64,000 nucleotides of DNA, taken from Demequina activiva. Lineage in GTDB: Bacteria > Actinomycetota > Actinomycetes > Actinomycetales > Demequinaceae. The stretch spans positions 868,001 through 932,000 of the forward strand of contig NZ_BONR01000001.1 in NCBI RefSeq assembly GCF_016862815.1, given 5' to 3'. Every line of letters begins with the position of its first letter. The stretch's first letter is position 1. The position numbers and the translations under genes are program-made. The notes beneath the pieces were generated by a model. It worked only from the letters and a program-made list of their open reading frames with translations, ran no database searches and was not told the DNA's origin. Shown in pieces: positions 25,349 through 34,502 of the stretch.

Positions 25349-26427
25349 GATGCGCGACCGTCGAGCGATTCCACGAGGTCGAGGAGGAACCCGCTGAGGG
25401 GTGCTGGGACACGTTCGCGTGCGATGCGCGCCGCCTGACGAGCGTGGCGCCTGCCGAGCGAGGCGGCGCGGGAGCGGGCACCGGTGTCGACGAGGATCTC
25501 GCGCACGCGTGCGGCGTCCTCCTCCGTGAGCTCGGGATCTCCCAGGTGGCGCTCCAGCACCGCGAGCTGAGCGGGGTCCGCCGCCGCGAAGCCCAGCCGC
25601 ATCAGCTCGGTGCGCTTGCCTGCGCGCAGGTCCGACAGGTTGGACTTGCCCGTCACGTCGGGGTCGCCGAACACCCCCAGGTCGTCATCGGCGAGCTGGA
25701 AGCTGAGCCCCAGCGAGGTGCCGATGCGCTCGAGGTGGCCCACCATGGTGGGGTCCGCTCCTGCCAGCTGGGCGCCGGCCAGGAGCGGCACCACAAAGGA
25801 GTAGGTCGCTGTCTTGAGCTCCGCGACGCGCAGGGCGTCCGCCTGCTTCACGGGCGTCAGGTCGCCATACATGTCGAGCAGCTCGCCGGCGATCGTGGCC
25901 CGCACCGCGCAGGTGATGAGGTCCAGGCACGCGATGCGGTGGTGCGCGGGGAGCGTGGTGCGCGAGATGAGGTCGTACGCGCTCGAGAGCGCGAGGTCTC
26001 CGCCCAGGAGCGCGGCGGTGAGCACGTGATCGTCCACCTGCTGCGGTGGAAGCGACCGCCCTGCGAGCTCCGCGCGACGGCTGCCCGCGACGTTGGGGCG
26101 CCCGCGACGGACCTCGTCGTGGTCGAGGATGTCGTCGTGGACGAGCATCGCGGTGTGGAGCATCTCCATGGCTGCCGCCACCGGCACCACCGCGTCCGTG
26201 TCCTCGCCGCCCAGGCCAGCGTAGGAGGCGAGGGTGAGCGCAGGCCGCATGTTCTTCCCGCCCACGAACTGATCGCCGATGGTCTCCCACAGGCGCGCGT
26301 AGTCGGGACCCGCCTGAGGCAGCCCGGAGGCCGCGGTGCTCACGTGCGCCGCGAGCGCCTCGTGCACGCGGGGGAGCCGCGACTCGACGAACGACCGCAG
26401 GCTGTCGGAGGTCATCACGGGAGACAT
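25345..26427 (-). CDS. crtE: Geranylgeranyl diphosphate synthase
   Basis: A 360-residue trans-prenyl diphosphate synthase (IdsA/CrtE type) that makes the C20 precursor of phytoene. The first Asp-rich motif is HDDILDHDEVRRGRPN and the second is QLADDDLGVFGD, where Gly-Val-Phe-Gly-Asp replaces the usual DDxxD, as in other actinobacterial CrtE/IdsA. It is first in the six-gene carotenoid operon. ATG 26427 has GGGGAG upstream; an internal ATG 12 bases later is possible. Confidence 0.93.
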   Translation of the reverse strand: MSPVMTSDSLRSFVESRLPRVHEALAAHVSTAASGLPQAGPDYARLWETIGDQFVGGKNMRPALTLASYAGLGGEDTDAVVPVAAAMEMLHTAMLVHDDILDHDEVRRGRPNVAGSRRAELAGRSLPPQQVDDHVLTAALLGGDLALSSAYDLISRTTLPAHHRIACLDLITCAVRATIAGELLDMYGDLTPVKQADALRVAELKTATYSFVVPLLAGAQLAGADPTMVGHLERIGTSLGLSFQLADDDLGVFGDPDVTGKSNLSDLRAGKRTELMRLGFAAADPAQLAVLERHLGDPELTEEDAARVREILVDTGARSRAASLGRRHARQAARIARERVPAPLSGFLLDLVESLDGRAS

Positions 26428-26717
26428 GATGCTCCCCTCAACGCCGTCGCGGGCATCGCGGATTCCCTCAGAACGGCTCTGCCAGCGCGTGCTGCGGCCA
26501 TCGTCAACCCACCTGCCCTCGGGGCGTCATGTCCCCATTCTGCCCTGGGATCGACTCTCGCACGGTTCCCTTCCCGCTCGCGGCACCTCGCCGGGTGCGA
26601 GGCGCCTCACCCCTACTTCCGGGCGCAGGGGCGGTTTGGATGCAGGCGGTCCTCAGGGAGTTCAACTGCTGGAGGGTTCCGGTGGCCGGACGTTCCGCTC
26701 GTGCGCAGCGCGGCTCA
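26428..26717. other. Gap between pknB 3' end and the crt operon
   Basis: These 290 bp should hold the carotenoid promoter, read on the minus strand, and the end of the kinase operon. A TTGACG on the minus strand (26504-26509) has no matching -10. No gene, strong hairpin or known operator was identified. A short open frame across it on the minus strand (26504-26725) has no ribosome site or typical composition and was not accepted. Confidence 0.4.
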
Positions 26718-28913
26718 TCATCCACCAGGCTCCTCGGACACCTCGGGGTCGGGGTCGGGCGCAGGCTCGGGTCCCTTGGACAGCACCAGCGTCACCTGCG
26801 TGCCAGGCGCGACCTGAGTGCCGCCGTTGGGGTTCTGCGACTTCACGGAGCCCGAGGGGATGTTCGGGTCGAACTGGTCGGGCGCGTACGTGAAGGTCAG
26901 GTCCTGGGTGCCCAGCTGTCGCTCGGCCTCCGCCTTGCCCAGTCCGGTGACGTCCGGCACGGCGACGGTGGACGGCGCCACCGCGACCTCCAGCTGCACC
27001 GTCGAGCGCTGCGGCACGCGACCGGCGCCGGGACTCTGGGACAGCACCGTGCCCTCCGCGACGGACGTGTCCTCGACGTCCGTGAAGTCCGGGATCAGTC
27101 CGATCTCGGTGAGCGCCGCACGCGCGGCGTCCTCGTCCTGACCCACCAGGTCGGGCAGCTCGACCTGCCCGCTCGAGACGAACAGCGTCACCGAGCTTCC
27201 CGCAGGCACCTCCTCGCCCTCGGCCGGCTCGACCTTGGTGACGCGGTTCGCCTCCAGGTCGGGATCGTCCTCCTGCTCGACCGAGGCCACCGTGAGCCCG
27301 GCCTCCTCGAGACGGGAGATCGCATCGGCCTGCTCCATGCCGCGCACGGACGGGATGGTCACGGAGTCGGGGCCTGCGGAGACGAAGATCGTGACCGTGG
27401 GAGGACCGCTGGCGGGCGCCGATGCGGTGGCGCCCATGGCGATCGCCTGCGCCTCCCCGTCGACGGTCCAGGTGAGCTCGTCTCCCACGGGGGGATCGGT
27501 GCGCGTCACCAGGCCCTCGGCGAGGTCCTGGCTGGGCTCGGGCTCGGACTCGACCACGAATCCGAGCTCCTCGAGCTCCGCGCGAGCCTCGTCCTCCTCC
27601 ATGCCCACCACGTTCGGGATGGTGGCGGTCTGGGTGGTGGGCTCCTCGGGACCGGAGTCGCGCAGGAACAGCCACAGCAGCAGGATGATCGCGATGAGCG
27701 CGGCGGCTCCCAGCGAGATCCACAGGATCAGCTTGCGCCGGCGCGCGTCCTCGTCGTCCTCGAGGTCGTGCTCGTCGACCACGTCCACCATCGAGGACTG
27801 CGGCGGCGGCACGGCGGCGGCGCCCGCACCCACGGCCGCCCAGGGGGCGCCGGCGGAGGTCATGACCTGCGTCTCGCCGGTCTCCGGACCACCCGGCTGC
27901 GCGGGCATCGCCTGGGTGGGCTGGTCCTCGATGTCCTCGGGGCTCAGCTGCGGGTTCTCGCCCGTGCCGGCGCTCGCGGCGGCGGCGACGCCTGCCGCTC
28001 CTGCTCCGAACGCGGCGGAGCCCACGGCGATGGCGCCCGTCGAGGGGCTGAGCGGCCCGCCCGCCATCACGGCGCGAAGGTCGCCCAGGAACTCCTGTGC
28101 GGTGGCGTAGCGGTGGTCGCGGTTCTTCGCGAGCGAGCGCAGCACCACCTGGTCGAGCTCGGCGGGGACGTCGGAGGCGAAGTCGGATGGCTTGGGCGCC
28201 TCCTCGCGCACGTGCTGGTACGCGACGGACACGGGGGAGTCGCCCACGAACGGCGGGCGGCCGGTGAGCAGCTCGAACAGCACGCAGCCCGCGGAGTACA
28301 GATCGGAGCGTGCGTCCACGGTCTCGCCGCGCGCCTGCTCCGGAGACAGGTACTGAGCGGTGCCCACGACCGCCTGCGTCTGCGTCATGGTGTTGCCCGC
28401 ATCGGCGAGCGCGCGGGCGATGCCGAAGTCCATGACCTTCACCGCGCCGGTGGGGGTGAGCATGATGTTCGCGGGCTTGATGTCGCGGTGGACCAGCCCT
28501 GCGTGGTGGGCGTAGTCCAGGGCGGTGAGCACGCCCGTGGTGATCTCGATCGCCTCGTCGATGGGCGCGGCGACGTCGCCCTTGAGGATGTCGCGCACCG
28601 TGTGGCCCTCGACGTACTCCATGACGATGAACGGCACCGCCTGGTGGGCGCCCTCCGCAGTCCGGGAGGCGTCCTCGCCGGTGTCGTACACCGCCACGAT
28701 CGCGGGGTGGTTGAGACCGGCGGCAGCCTGCGCCTCACGGCGGAAGCGGGTCTGGAAGGACGGGTCGCGCGCGAGGTCCGCGCGCAGGATCTTGATGGCG
28801 ACCGTGCGGCCCAGCCTGGTGTCATAGCCGATGTGGACCTCGGCCATGCCGCCGCGGCCGATGAGCTCGCCGACCTCGTAGCGGCCTGCCAGGATCTTCG
28901 CGTCGTCGTTCAT
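26718..28913 (-). CDS. pknB: Serine/threonine protein kinase with PASTA repeats
   Basis: A 731-residue PknB/StkP-type kinase. The kinase domain (about 10-275) has the glycine loop IGRGGMAEV, catalytic HRDIKPANI, DFG and VVGTAQYLSPEQA. An Ala/Gly/Pro linker follows, then a membrane helix (about 396-418, LWISLGAAALIAIILLLWLF) and four extracellular PASTA repeats that bind muropeptides or lipid II. The first PASTA repeat carries an extra stretch (TVDGEAQAIAMGATASAPAS) before its final strand. PknB regulates cell-wall growth and division. It is last in the minus-strand operon. ATG 28913 is the first Met before the kinase fold. Confidence 0.95.
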   Translation of the reverse strand: MNDDAKILAGRYEVGELIGRGGMAEVHIGYDTRLGRTVAIKILRADLARDPSFQTRFRREAQAAAGLNHPAIVAVYDTGEDASRTAEGAHQAVPFIVMEYVEGHTVRDILKGDVAAPIDEAIEITTGVLTALDYAHHAGLVHRDIKPANIMLTPTGAVKVMDFGIARALADAGNTMTQTQAVVGTAQYLSPEQARGETVDARSDLYSAGCVLFELLTGRPPFVGDSPVSVAYQHVREEAPKPSDFASDVPAELDQVVLRSLAKNRDHRYATAQEFLGDLRAVMAGGPLSPSTGAIAVGSAAFGAGAAGVAAAASAGTGENPQLSPEDIEDQPTQAMPAQPGGPETGETQVMTSAGAPWAAVGAGAAAVPPPQSSMVDVVDEHDLEDDEDARRRKLILWISLGAAALIAIILLLWLFLRDSGPEEPTTQTATIPNVVGMEEDEARAELEELGFVVESEPEPSQDLAEGLVTRTDPPVGDELTWTVDGEAQAIAMGATASAPASGPPTVTIFVSAGPDSVTIPSVRGMEQADAISRLEEAGLTVASVEQEDDPDLEANRVTKVEPAEGEEVPAGSSVTLFVSSGQVELPDLVGQDEDAARAALTEIGLIPDFTDVEDTSVAEGTVLSQSPGAGRVPQRSTVQLEVAVAPSTVAVPDVTGLGKAEAERQLGTQDLTFTYAPDQFDPNIPSGSVKSQNPNGGTQVAPGTQVTLVLSKGPEPAPDPDPEVSEEPGG

Positions 28914-28950
28914 CAGTCCTTGTCTCCCACGTCGGTGCGTGTGTCGGTCG

Positions 28951-29958
28951 TCATTGTCCCACTGATCGTGCTGAACGCCCGCGAGGCGGGCCATCGGGTC
29001 GTGGTCGGTACTCGCGCGGGGCGATGGAGGGCGGCATGGTGCGACCTCCACCGCGGCGCGTGCGGGCACCGTCGGACGTGCTGGCTGCCTCTCCGCGGGG
29101 CGCCGATGCTGCGGTGGGTGCCGAGGGCACCGTGCCCGGCTCTCGCAGGGTCAAGGAGCCCAGGCGCTCGATGAGCTCGCCGGCGGTGCGCGGTCGCTTG
29201 CGGGGGTTCTTCTCGAGCAGCTCCTTGATGAGCTGCGCGAGGTCGGGCGACACGGTCGCGGGCAGGGGTGGCACCGCTTCGTTGACGTGCGCGATGGCGA
29301 TGTCCACGGCCGTGGCGGCCGTGAACGGCCGCTTGCCCACCACGGCCTCGAACGCGATGATGCCCAGCGCGTAGACGTCCGATGCGGGGGTCGCGGGCTT
29401 GCCCAGCGCCAGCTCGGGCGCGAGGTACTGCGCGGTGCCCATCACCATGCCGGTCTGGGTGAGCGTGGTCTGATCCATGCTGCGCGAGACGCCGAAGTCG
29501 GTGATGCGGACCGCGTCGCCGTGCGCGACCAGCAGGTTGCCCGGCTTGATGTCGCGATGCATCACTCCGGCGTCGTGCGCCACGTCGAGGCCACGTGCGG
29601 TCTGCATGATGATGCGCACCAGGCGGGCCTCGTCGAGAGTGCGCTCGCGTTCGAGGATGGTGGACAGCGGCTCGCCCTCGACCAGCTCCATCACCAGGTA
29701 CGCGGTGCCCTCCTGGTCGCCGTAGTCGTAGACCTGGGCGATGTTCTCGTGGGCCAGTCCCGCGGCGTTCTTGGCCTCGTTGCGGAAGCGCTTGAGGAAG
29801 GTCTCGTTCGCCGCGGCGCCCTCCTTGAGCACCTTGACAGCGACCGGGCGGTCCAGCTCGGTGTCCTCGCCGCGCCACACCTCGCCCATGCCGCCCACGG
29901 CGAGCAGGGAGCGCAGCACGTAGCGTCCGCCCAGGGTGGTTCCGGAGGAGATGGTCAC
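28951..29958 (-). CDS. pknA: Serine/threonine protein kinase PknA-like
   Basis: A 335-residue kinase with the glycine loop LLAVGGMGEVW, VAVKVLK lysine, HRDIKPGNLL, DFG and MGTAQYLAPELA. The tail after residue 275 is Pro/Arg/Ser-rich and no membrane helix is evident, unlike mycobacterial PknA. The GTG start at 29958 overlaps the pbpA stop (GTGA). With PknB it phosphorylates division and wall-synthesis proteins. Confidence 0.92.
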   Translation of the reverse strand: MTISSGTTLGGRYVLRSLLAVGGMGEVWRGEDTELDRPVAVKVLKEGAAANETFLKRFRNEAKNAAGLAHENIAQVYDYGDQEGTAYLVMELVEGEPLSTILERERTLDEARLVRIIMQTARGLDVAHDAGVMHRDIKPGNLLVAHGDAVRITDFGVSRSMDQTTLTQTGMVMGTAQYLAPELALGKPATPASDVYALGIIAFEAVVGKRPFTAATAVDIAIAHVNEAVPPLPATVSPDLAQLIKELLEKNPRKRPRTAGELIERLGSLTLREPGTVPSAPTAASAPRGEAASTSDGARTRRGGGRTMPPSIAPREYRPRPDGPPRGRSARSVGQ

Positions 29959-31424
29959 AGGTCGCCCTCCGCGTCCAGGCGCAGCGCCTCTTCCATGACG
30001 GCCTTCGCGATGGGCGCGGCGACCGTGCCGCCGGTCGCGCCGCGGTCGCCGTCGCCGCCCTCCTCGACGATCACCGCGAGGGCGACCACGGGATCGTCGG
30101 CGGGTGCGAAGGAGACGAACCAGGTGTGCGGCGCGGTGTCCCGGCCTGTCTCCGCGGTGCCGGTCTTGCCGGCGACCTCGACACCGCCGATGCGGGCACC
30201 GGCGCCGGTGCCGTTGCTGACGACGTCGACCATCATCTCCCGCAGGTCTGTCGCGTCCGAGCGTGTCATGGACTCGCGCAGCACCTCGGGCTCGGTGGTG
30301 GACAGCACCTTGAGGTCAGGCGCCCGCACGGCGTCGACGAGGTAGGGGCGCATCAGGGTGCCGTCGTTGCCGATGGCCGCGGCGACCATCGCCATCTGCA
30401 GCGGCGTGGCGCGCACGTCGTACTGCCCGATGGCGCTCATGGCGGTCTGCGCCGCGTCGGGCGACTCGGGCAGGCGCGATGCGGTGACAGGCAGGGGGAT
30501 GTCCAGCGGCTCGTCCCACCCGAAGTCGTGCGCCTTGCGCTCGATGACACCCCAGCCCAGCGACATGCCGAGGTCCGCGAAGGCGGTGTTGCAGCTGACG
30601 CGCAGCGCATCGGCCAACGACATGTGGTCGCTGGGGTCGCATGCCACGCCGCCGTAGTTGCCGATCGTCGTGGTGGTGCCAGGGAGCTCCAGCTCCTGAG
30701 GCGCGTACAGCTCGGTGTCCGGCGTGAATCCGGACTCGAGCGCGGCGGCGGAGACCACCAGCTTGAACGTCGAGCCCGGCGGGTAGGTGTCTCCCGCGAT
30801 CGCGCGGTTGATCAGCGGGCCCGCCGGGTCCGCCAGGAGGTTCGCGTAGTTCTCGTTGACCACGGAGGTGTCGTGGCCGGCCAGCAGCGCTGGATCGTAG
30901 GTGGGGCTCGTCACCATCGCCAGCACCTTGCCGGTCTCAGGATCGAGCGCCACCACCGCGCCTGCGCGGTCGCCCAGAGCCTCGGCGGCCACGCGCTGCA
31001 GCGAGCCGGACAGCGTGGTCTCGACGGAGGCGCCCTGCTGCTGCTCGCCGGCGAACAGGTTGCCCAGCCGCGTCCAGAACAGGGAGTCGTCGCTGCCGTT
31101 CAGCAGCTGGTTCTCCGTCTGCTCCAGGCCTGTGCGTCCGTAGACGATCGAGTAGAAGCCGGTCGCGGACGCGAACAGCTCGCCGTCGGTGTAGCTGCGC
31201 TGGTAGTTGTACGGATCGTCGACGGGAGTCGAGTACACGACGGACTGCCCGTCCACCACGATGGGGCCGCGGAAGTTGCCGAACTCGCGATAGAGCGTGC
31301 GGACGTTGCGGGGGTCCTGGTTGAGATCCTCGGCGTTGATGACCTGGATCCACGAGGTGGCTCCCAGCAGAGCCAGGAACAGGACCAGCACGATCACGCT
31401 GAGGCGGCGGGCGGGCTCGTTCAT
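29955..31424 (-). CDS. pbpA: Class B penicillin-binding protein (PbpA)
   Basis: A 489-residue transpeptidase with one N-terminal membrane anchor (LSVIVLVLFLALLGATSWI). The catalytic SxxK lies in YPPGSTFKLV, SxN in VSCNTAFADLG and KTG in VAGKTGTAE. It cross-links peptidoglycan, partnered with the SEDS protein encoded just upstream. It overlaps rodA by four bases and pknA by four. The order rodA-pbpA-pknA-pknB is the conserved actinobacterial arrangement. Confidence 0.95.
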   Translation of the reverse strand: MNEPARRLSVIVLVLFLALLGATSWIQVINAEDLNQDPRNVRTLYREFGNFRGPIVVDGQSVVYSTPVDDPYNYQRSYTDGELFASATGFYSIVYGRTGLEQTENQLLNGSDDSLFWTRLGNLFAGEQQQGASVETTLSGSLQRVAAEALGDRAGAVVALDPETGKVLAMVTSPTYDPALLAGHDTSVVNENYANLLADPAGPLINRAIAGDTYPPGSTFKLVVSAAALESGFTPDTELYAPQELELPGTTTTIGNYGGVACDPSDHMSLADALRVSCNTAFADLGMSLGWGVIERKAHDFGWDEPLDIPLPVTASRLPESPDAAQTAMSAIGQYDVRATPLQMAMVAAAIGNDGTLMRPYLVDAVRAPDLKVLSTTEPEVLRESMTRSDATDLREMMVDVVSNGTGAGARIGGVEVAGKTGTAETGRDTAPHTWFVSFAPADDPVVALAVIVEEGGDGDRGATGGTVAAPIAKAVMEEALRLDAEGDL

Positions 31425-32770
31425 GCGCTCGCCTCCGTCCGGGCGCGCCTGGCCTGGTCCGAGACGCGCAGCAGGAGGCCCACGACGATCCAGTTGGCGA
31501 GCATCGATGATCCGCCGTACGCGAGCCAGGGAGTGGTGAGACCGGTCAGCGGGATCACGCGCGTGACGCCACCGACGACGATGAACACCTGCAGCGCGAG
31601 CGAGAAGCCCAGTCCGGCGGCGAGCAGCTTGCCGAACCCGTCCCGCACGCCGATGGACGTGCGGAACGCGCGCTGGACGACGATGAGGTAGAGCACCAGG
31701 AGGGCCATGAGGCCGGTGAGCCCCAGCTCCTCTCCGATCGACGCGATGATGAAGTCCGACTCCGCGTACGGCACCAGGTCCGGGCGGCCTTGGCCCAGGC
31801 CGGTGCCGAACAGCCCGCCCGATGCCATGCCGAACAGCCCGCGCACCAGTTGCTCGGAGGTGCCGGAGGAGTACACCTCAGGGTCGAGGGCATGGAGCCA
31901 GGCGTCGTAGCGGGAGCGCACGTGGGGGAAGACGATGCCGGCGGCGACGGCGCCCACGCCGAACAGCGCGACGCCGGTGATGACCCAGCTGATGCGCTGG
32001 GTGGCCACGTAGAGCATCCCCAGGAAGATGCCGAAGAACAGCAGCGAGGCGCCCAGGTCGCGCTGGTAGATCATCAGCAGCAGCGCCGCGGCCCACACCA
32101 CCAGCAGCGGGCCCATGTCGCGCGGGCGCGGGAAGCGCAGTCCCAGGATCTTGGGGCCTGCCAGCGCGAGGGTGTCGCGGTTGGTCACCAGGTAGCCGGC
32201 GAAGAACACCACCATCGCGATCTTCGCGAACTCGCCCGGCTGCAGGGAGCGGCCGAAGACGTCGATCCAGATGCGCGCGCCGTTGATCTCGACCCCGAGG
32301 CCCGGCACGAGCGGGAGCAGGTAGAGCACCAGGCCCACCACGCCTGCGGTGTAGGTGAAGCGGCGCAGCTTGCGGTGGTCGCGGATCACGAGGATCACGG
32401 CCATGGCGAGGATCACGCCGGCGATGGTCCAGCCGATCTGCGCGGCGCCGAAGTCGGTCTCCCTGCCCCGGTACTGCGCGTAGGCGAAGTCGATGCGGCG
32501 GATCATCGCGAGGCCCACGCCGTTGATCGCGAACACCGCAGGCAGCAGCACCGGATCCGCGGAGGGCGCGTAGCGGCGGATGATGAGGTGGCAGGCGAGC
32601 ATGAGGGCGGCTGCACCGCCGCCGTAGATCGCGAGCGGCGCCAGCTCCAGGAAGTCCGCGTGATAGTCGACGAGCGCTCGCGACAGGACGATGATGACCC
32701 AGGCGATCCCCAGCAGCGCGAGCTCGGCGCGCCTGCCGGTGCGGACCTCGAGCTCCGCGACCGTGGCCAC
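31421..32770 (-). CDS. rodA: SEDS peptidoglycan polymerase (FtsW/RodA family)
   Basis: A 449-residue protein with about ten to twelve membrane helices. Conserved SEDS segments are seen: INGARIWIDVFGRSLQPGEFAKI, YQRDLGASLLFFGIFLG and FIIASIGEELGLTG. SEDS proteins polymerise lipid II into glycan strands with a class B PBP, here PbpA. Its GTG start overlaps the pstP stop by one base (TAGTG), implying translational coupling. Confidence 0.94.
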   Translation of the reverse strand: MATVAELEVRTGRRAELALLGIAWVIIVLSRALVDYHADFLELAPLAIYGGGAAALMLACHLIIRRYAPSADPVLLPAVFAINGVGLAMIRRIDFAYAQYRGRETDFGAAQIGWTIAGVILAMAVILVIRDHRKLRRFTYTAGVVGLVLYLLPLVPGLGVEINGARIWIDVFGRSLQPGEFAKIAMVVFFAGYLVTNRDTLALAGPKILGLRFPRPRDMGPLLVVWAAALLLMIYQRDLGASLLFFGIFLGMLYVATQRISWVITGVALFGVGAVAAGIVFPHVRSRYDAWLHALDPEVYSSGTSEQLVRGLFGMASGGLFGTGLGQGRPDLVPYAESDFIIASIGEELGLTGLMALLVLYLIVVQRAFRTSIGVRDGFGKLLAAGLGFSLALQVFIVVGGVTRVIPLTGLTTPWLAYGGSSMLANWIVVGLLLRVSDQARRARTEASA

Positions 32771-33975
32771 TAGGCCTCCGCCTCGAGCGCGTCGACCACG
32801 GAGAACGCGTCCTCGAGACTGCTGGCCCGGATGGTCGCGTCGATGCGCTCCTGCTGATAGGCAGGCAGCTCGTCGAGCGGCACCGTGGTGCGCTCCACGA
32901 GGGTGTGCAGCTCGACCACCGGCAGGTCCTGCGGGATGCCGCGGAAGATCGCGACGTTCCCGTTCTCCTCACCCACGTAGTACTGCGTCTGCGTCCAGGC
33001 GTACGCGCCCCACGCGCCGCCCACCACGACCAGCAGGGCCACCACGGGCAGCACCCAGGGCCGTACGCGGGGCCAGAGGACCTCCCATCGGGAAGGCTCC
33101 TCGTCTTCCTCGGACTCCTCCGAGGCGGACAGGCGGGCGGCCTTGGCTGCGGCGCTGGAGCCGCCTGCGGAGGGACGGTGCCGGTCGCGGGCGGCGGCGC
33201 CCACGATCTGCGTCGACGTGGGCGGTCCCACACCGTCGGGCGCGTCGTCGATGTCGACCACGTCGGCCACCACGCACGTCACGTTGTCAGGCGCCCCGGC
33301 GGACAGCGCCAGGGACACCAGCGCATCCGCGCAGTCACCCGGATCCTCGACCTCGACCATCGTCTTGTGCAGGGTCTCGCGGCTGACGACGCCGGACAGG
33401 CCGTCCGAGCACAGCATCCAGCGATCTCCCGGGCGGGTCTCGCGCACGGAGATGTCGACGGGGACGTCCGCGTCCACGTCGCCCAGCACCCGCAGCAGCA
33501 TGGACCGCTTGGGGTGATGCTCGGCGTCCGCGGCGCTGATGCGACCGGTGTCGACCAGGTGCTGCACGAACGAGTGATCCGTGGTGACCTGGTCCAGCTG
33601 CTCGTCGCGGAGCAGGTAGGCGCGGGAGTCGCCGATGTGCGCCATGGACAGCGTCGAGCCTGCCCTGAGCAGTGCGGTCACCGTGGTGCCCAGCCCGGAC
33701 AGCTCGGGGTCGTTGCGGGCCCGGTCCACGATCTCCGCGTGAGCGTCCGCGATGGCGTCCTTCAGCTCGTCCAGCGCCTCGTCGGGACCGTGGGACTCCC
33801 CATCGAGGGCCGCGAGGCGGCCCACCGCGATCGAGGACGCGATGTCTCCGCCCGCGGCGCCGCCCATCCCGTCCGCGACCACCAGCAGATGCGGGCCGGC
33901 GAACGCGGAGTCCTGATTGTTGGAGCGGATGAGCCCCACATCAGAGCGCGCGGCGAAGTGAAGTCCCAGGTACAC
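32770..33975 (-). CDS. pstP: PP2C-type Ser/Thr phosphatase
   Basis: A 401-residue protein phosphatase. The catalytic domain (about 1-235) shows ADGMGG, GDSRAYL, MLCSDGLSG and GAPDNVTCVV, with metal-binding Asp residues in place. A variable acidic/Ala linker, one membrane helix (WVLPVVALLVVVGGAWGAYAW) and an extracytoplasmic tail of about 80 residues follow. It reverses PknA/PknB phosphorylation. The start is GTG 33975, one base after fhaB. Confidence 0.93.
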   Translation of the reverse strand: MYLGLHFAARSDVGLIRSNNQDSAFAGPHLLVVADGMGGAAGGDIASSIAVGRLAALDGESHGPDEALDELKDAIADAHAEIVDRARNDPELSGLGTTVTALLRAGSTLSMAHIGDSRAYLLRDEQLDQVTTDHSFVQHLVDTGRISAADAEHHPKRSMLLRVLGDVDADVPVDISVRETRPGDRWMLCSDGLSGVVSRETLHKTMVEVEDPGDCADALVSLALSAGAPDNVTCVVADVVDIDDAPDGVGPPTSTQIVGAAARDRHRPSAGGSSAAAKAARLSASEESEEDEEPSRWEVLWPRVRPWVLPVVALLVVVGGAWGAYAWTQTQYYVGEENGNVAIFRGIPQDLPVVELHTLVERTTVPLDELPAYQQERIDATIRASSLEDAFSVVDALEAEA

Positions 33976-33976
33976 G

Positions 33977-34498
33977 TCAGCCCCTCAGCTCGACCGTGGT
34001 GGCGCCCAGGCGCAGCTTGTCGCCGCGCTTGAAGGGCATCGGGTCGTCGACGCGCTGGTTGTCGAGGAACGTGCCGTTGGTGGAGCCCAGGTCCTCGACC
34101 TTCCAGCCGCCGTCCTCGGGGAAGATCCGGCAATGCTTGGCGGAGCAGTAGTCGTCGTCGATCACGAGCGTGCAGGTGGGCGAGCGGCCCACCAGGATGG
34201 GTGCGGACCCGAGCGGGATCGTGGTGCCCTTGAGCGCTCCGGCCGTCACCGCCAGGTGCGCGGCCGTCTCGTCCCGCGTGGAGATCGAGCCCGTCCTGAT
34301 GCCGGTCGCGGACCTGCTGGGCGCCGCCACCTTGTCCGTGCGCGCATCGGCCTTCCGTCGCGCCTCGCGGCCGCGGCCGCGCGAGGTCACCCGCGTGCCG
34401 TACAGGTCCGCGCGCAGCACCCCGATCGCGGCGAGCACGAGCGCCCACAGCAGGATCAGGAAGCCGAATCGCAGGAGGGTGATCGAGATCTCGCTCAT
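33977..34498 (-). CDS. fhaB: FHA-domain protein FhaB/FipA-like
   Basis: A 173-residue protein: an N-terminal membrane helix (LLRFGFLILLWALVLAAIGV), a basic linker and a C-terminal forkhead-associated domain with VGRSPTC, SAKHCRI and LGSTNGTFLDN phosphothreonine-recognition motifs. It reads kinase signals in the wall-growth complex. ATG 34498 begins the membrane helix; upstream extension lacks a ribosome site. Confidence 0.92.
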   Translation of the reverse strand: MSEISITLLRFGFLILLWALVLAAIGVLRADLYGTRVTSRGRGREARRKADARTDKVAAPSRSATGIRTGSISTRDETAAHLAVTAGALKGTTIPLGSAPILVGRSPTCTLVIDDDYCSAKHCRIFPEDGGWKVEDLGSTNGTFLDNQRVDDPMPFKRGDKLRLGATTVELRG

Positions 34499-34502
34499 GC
34501 GG

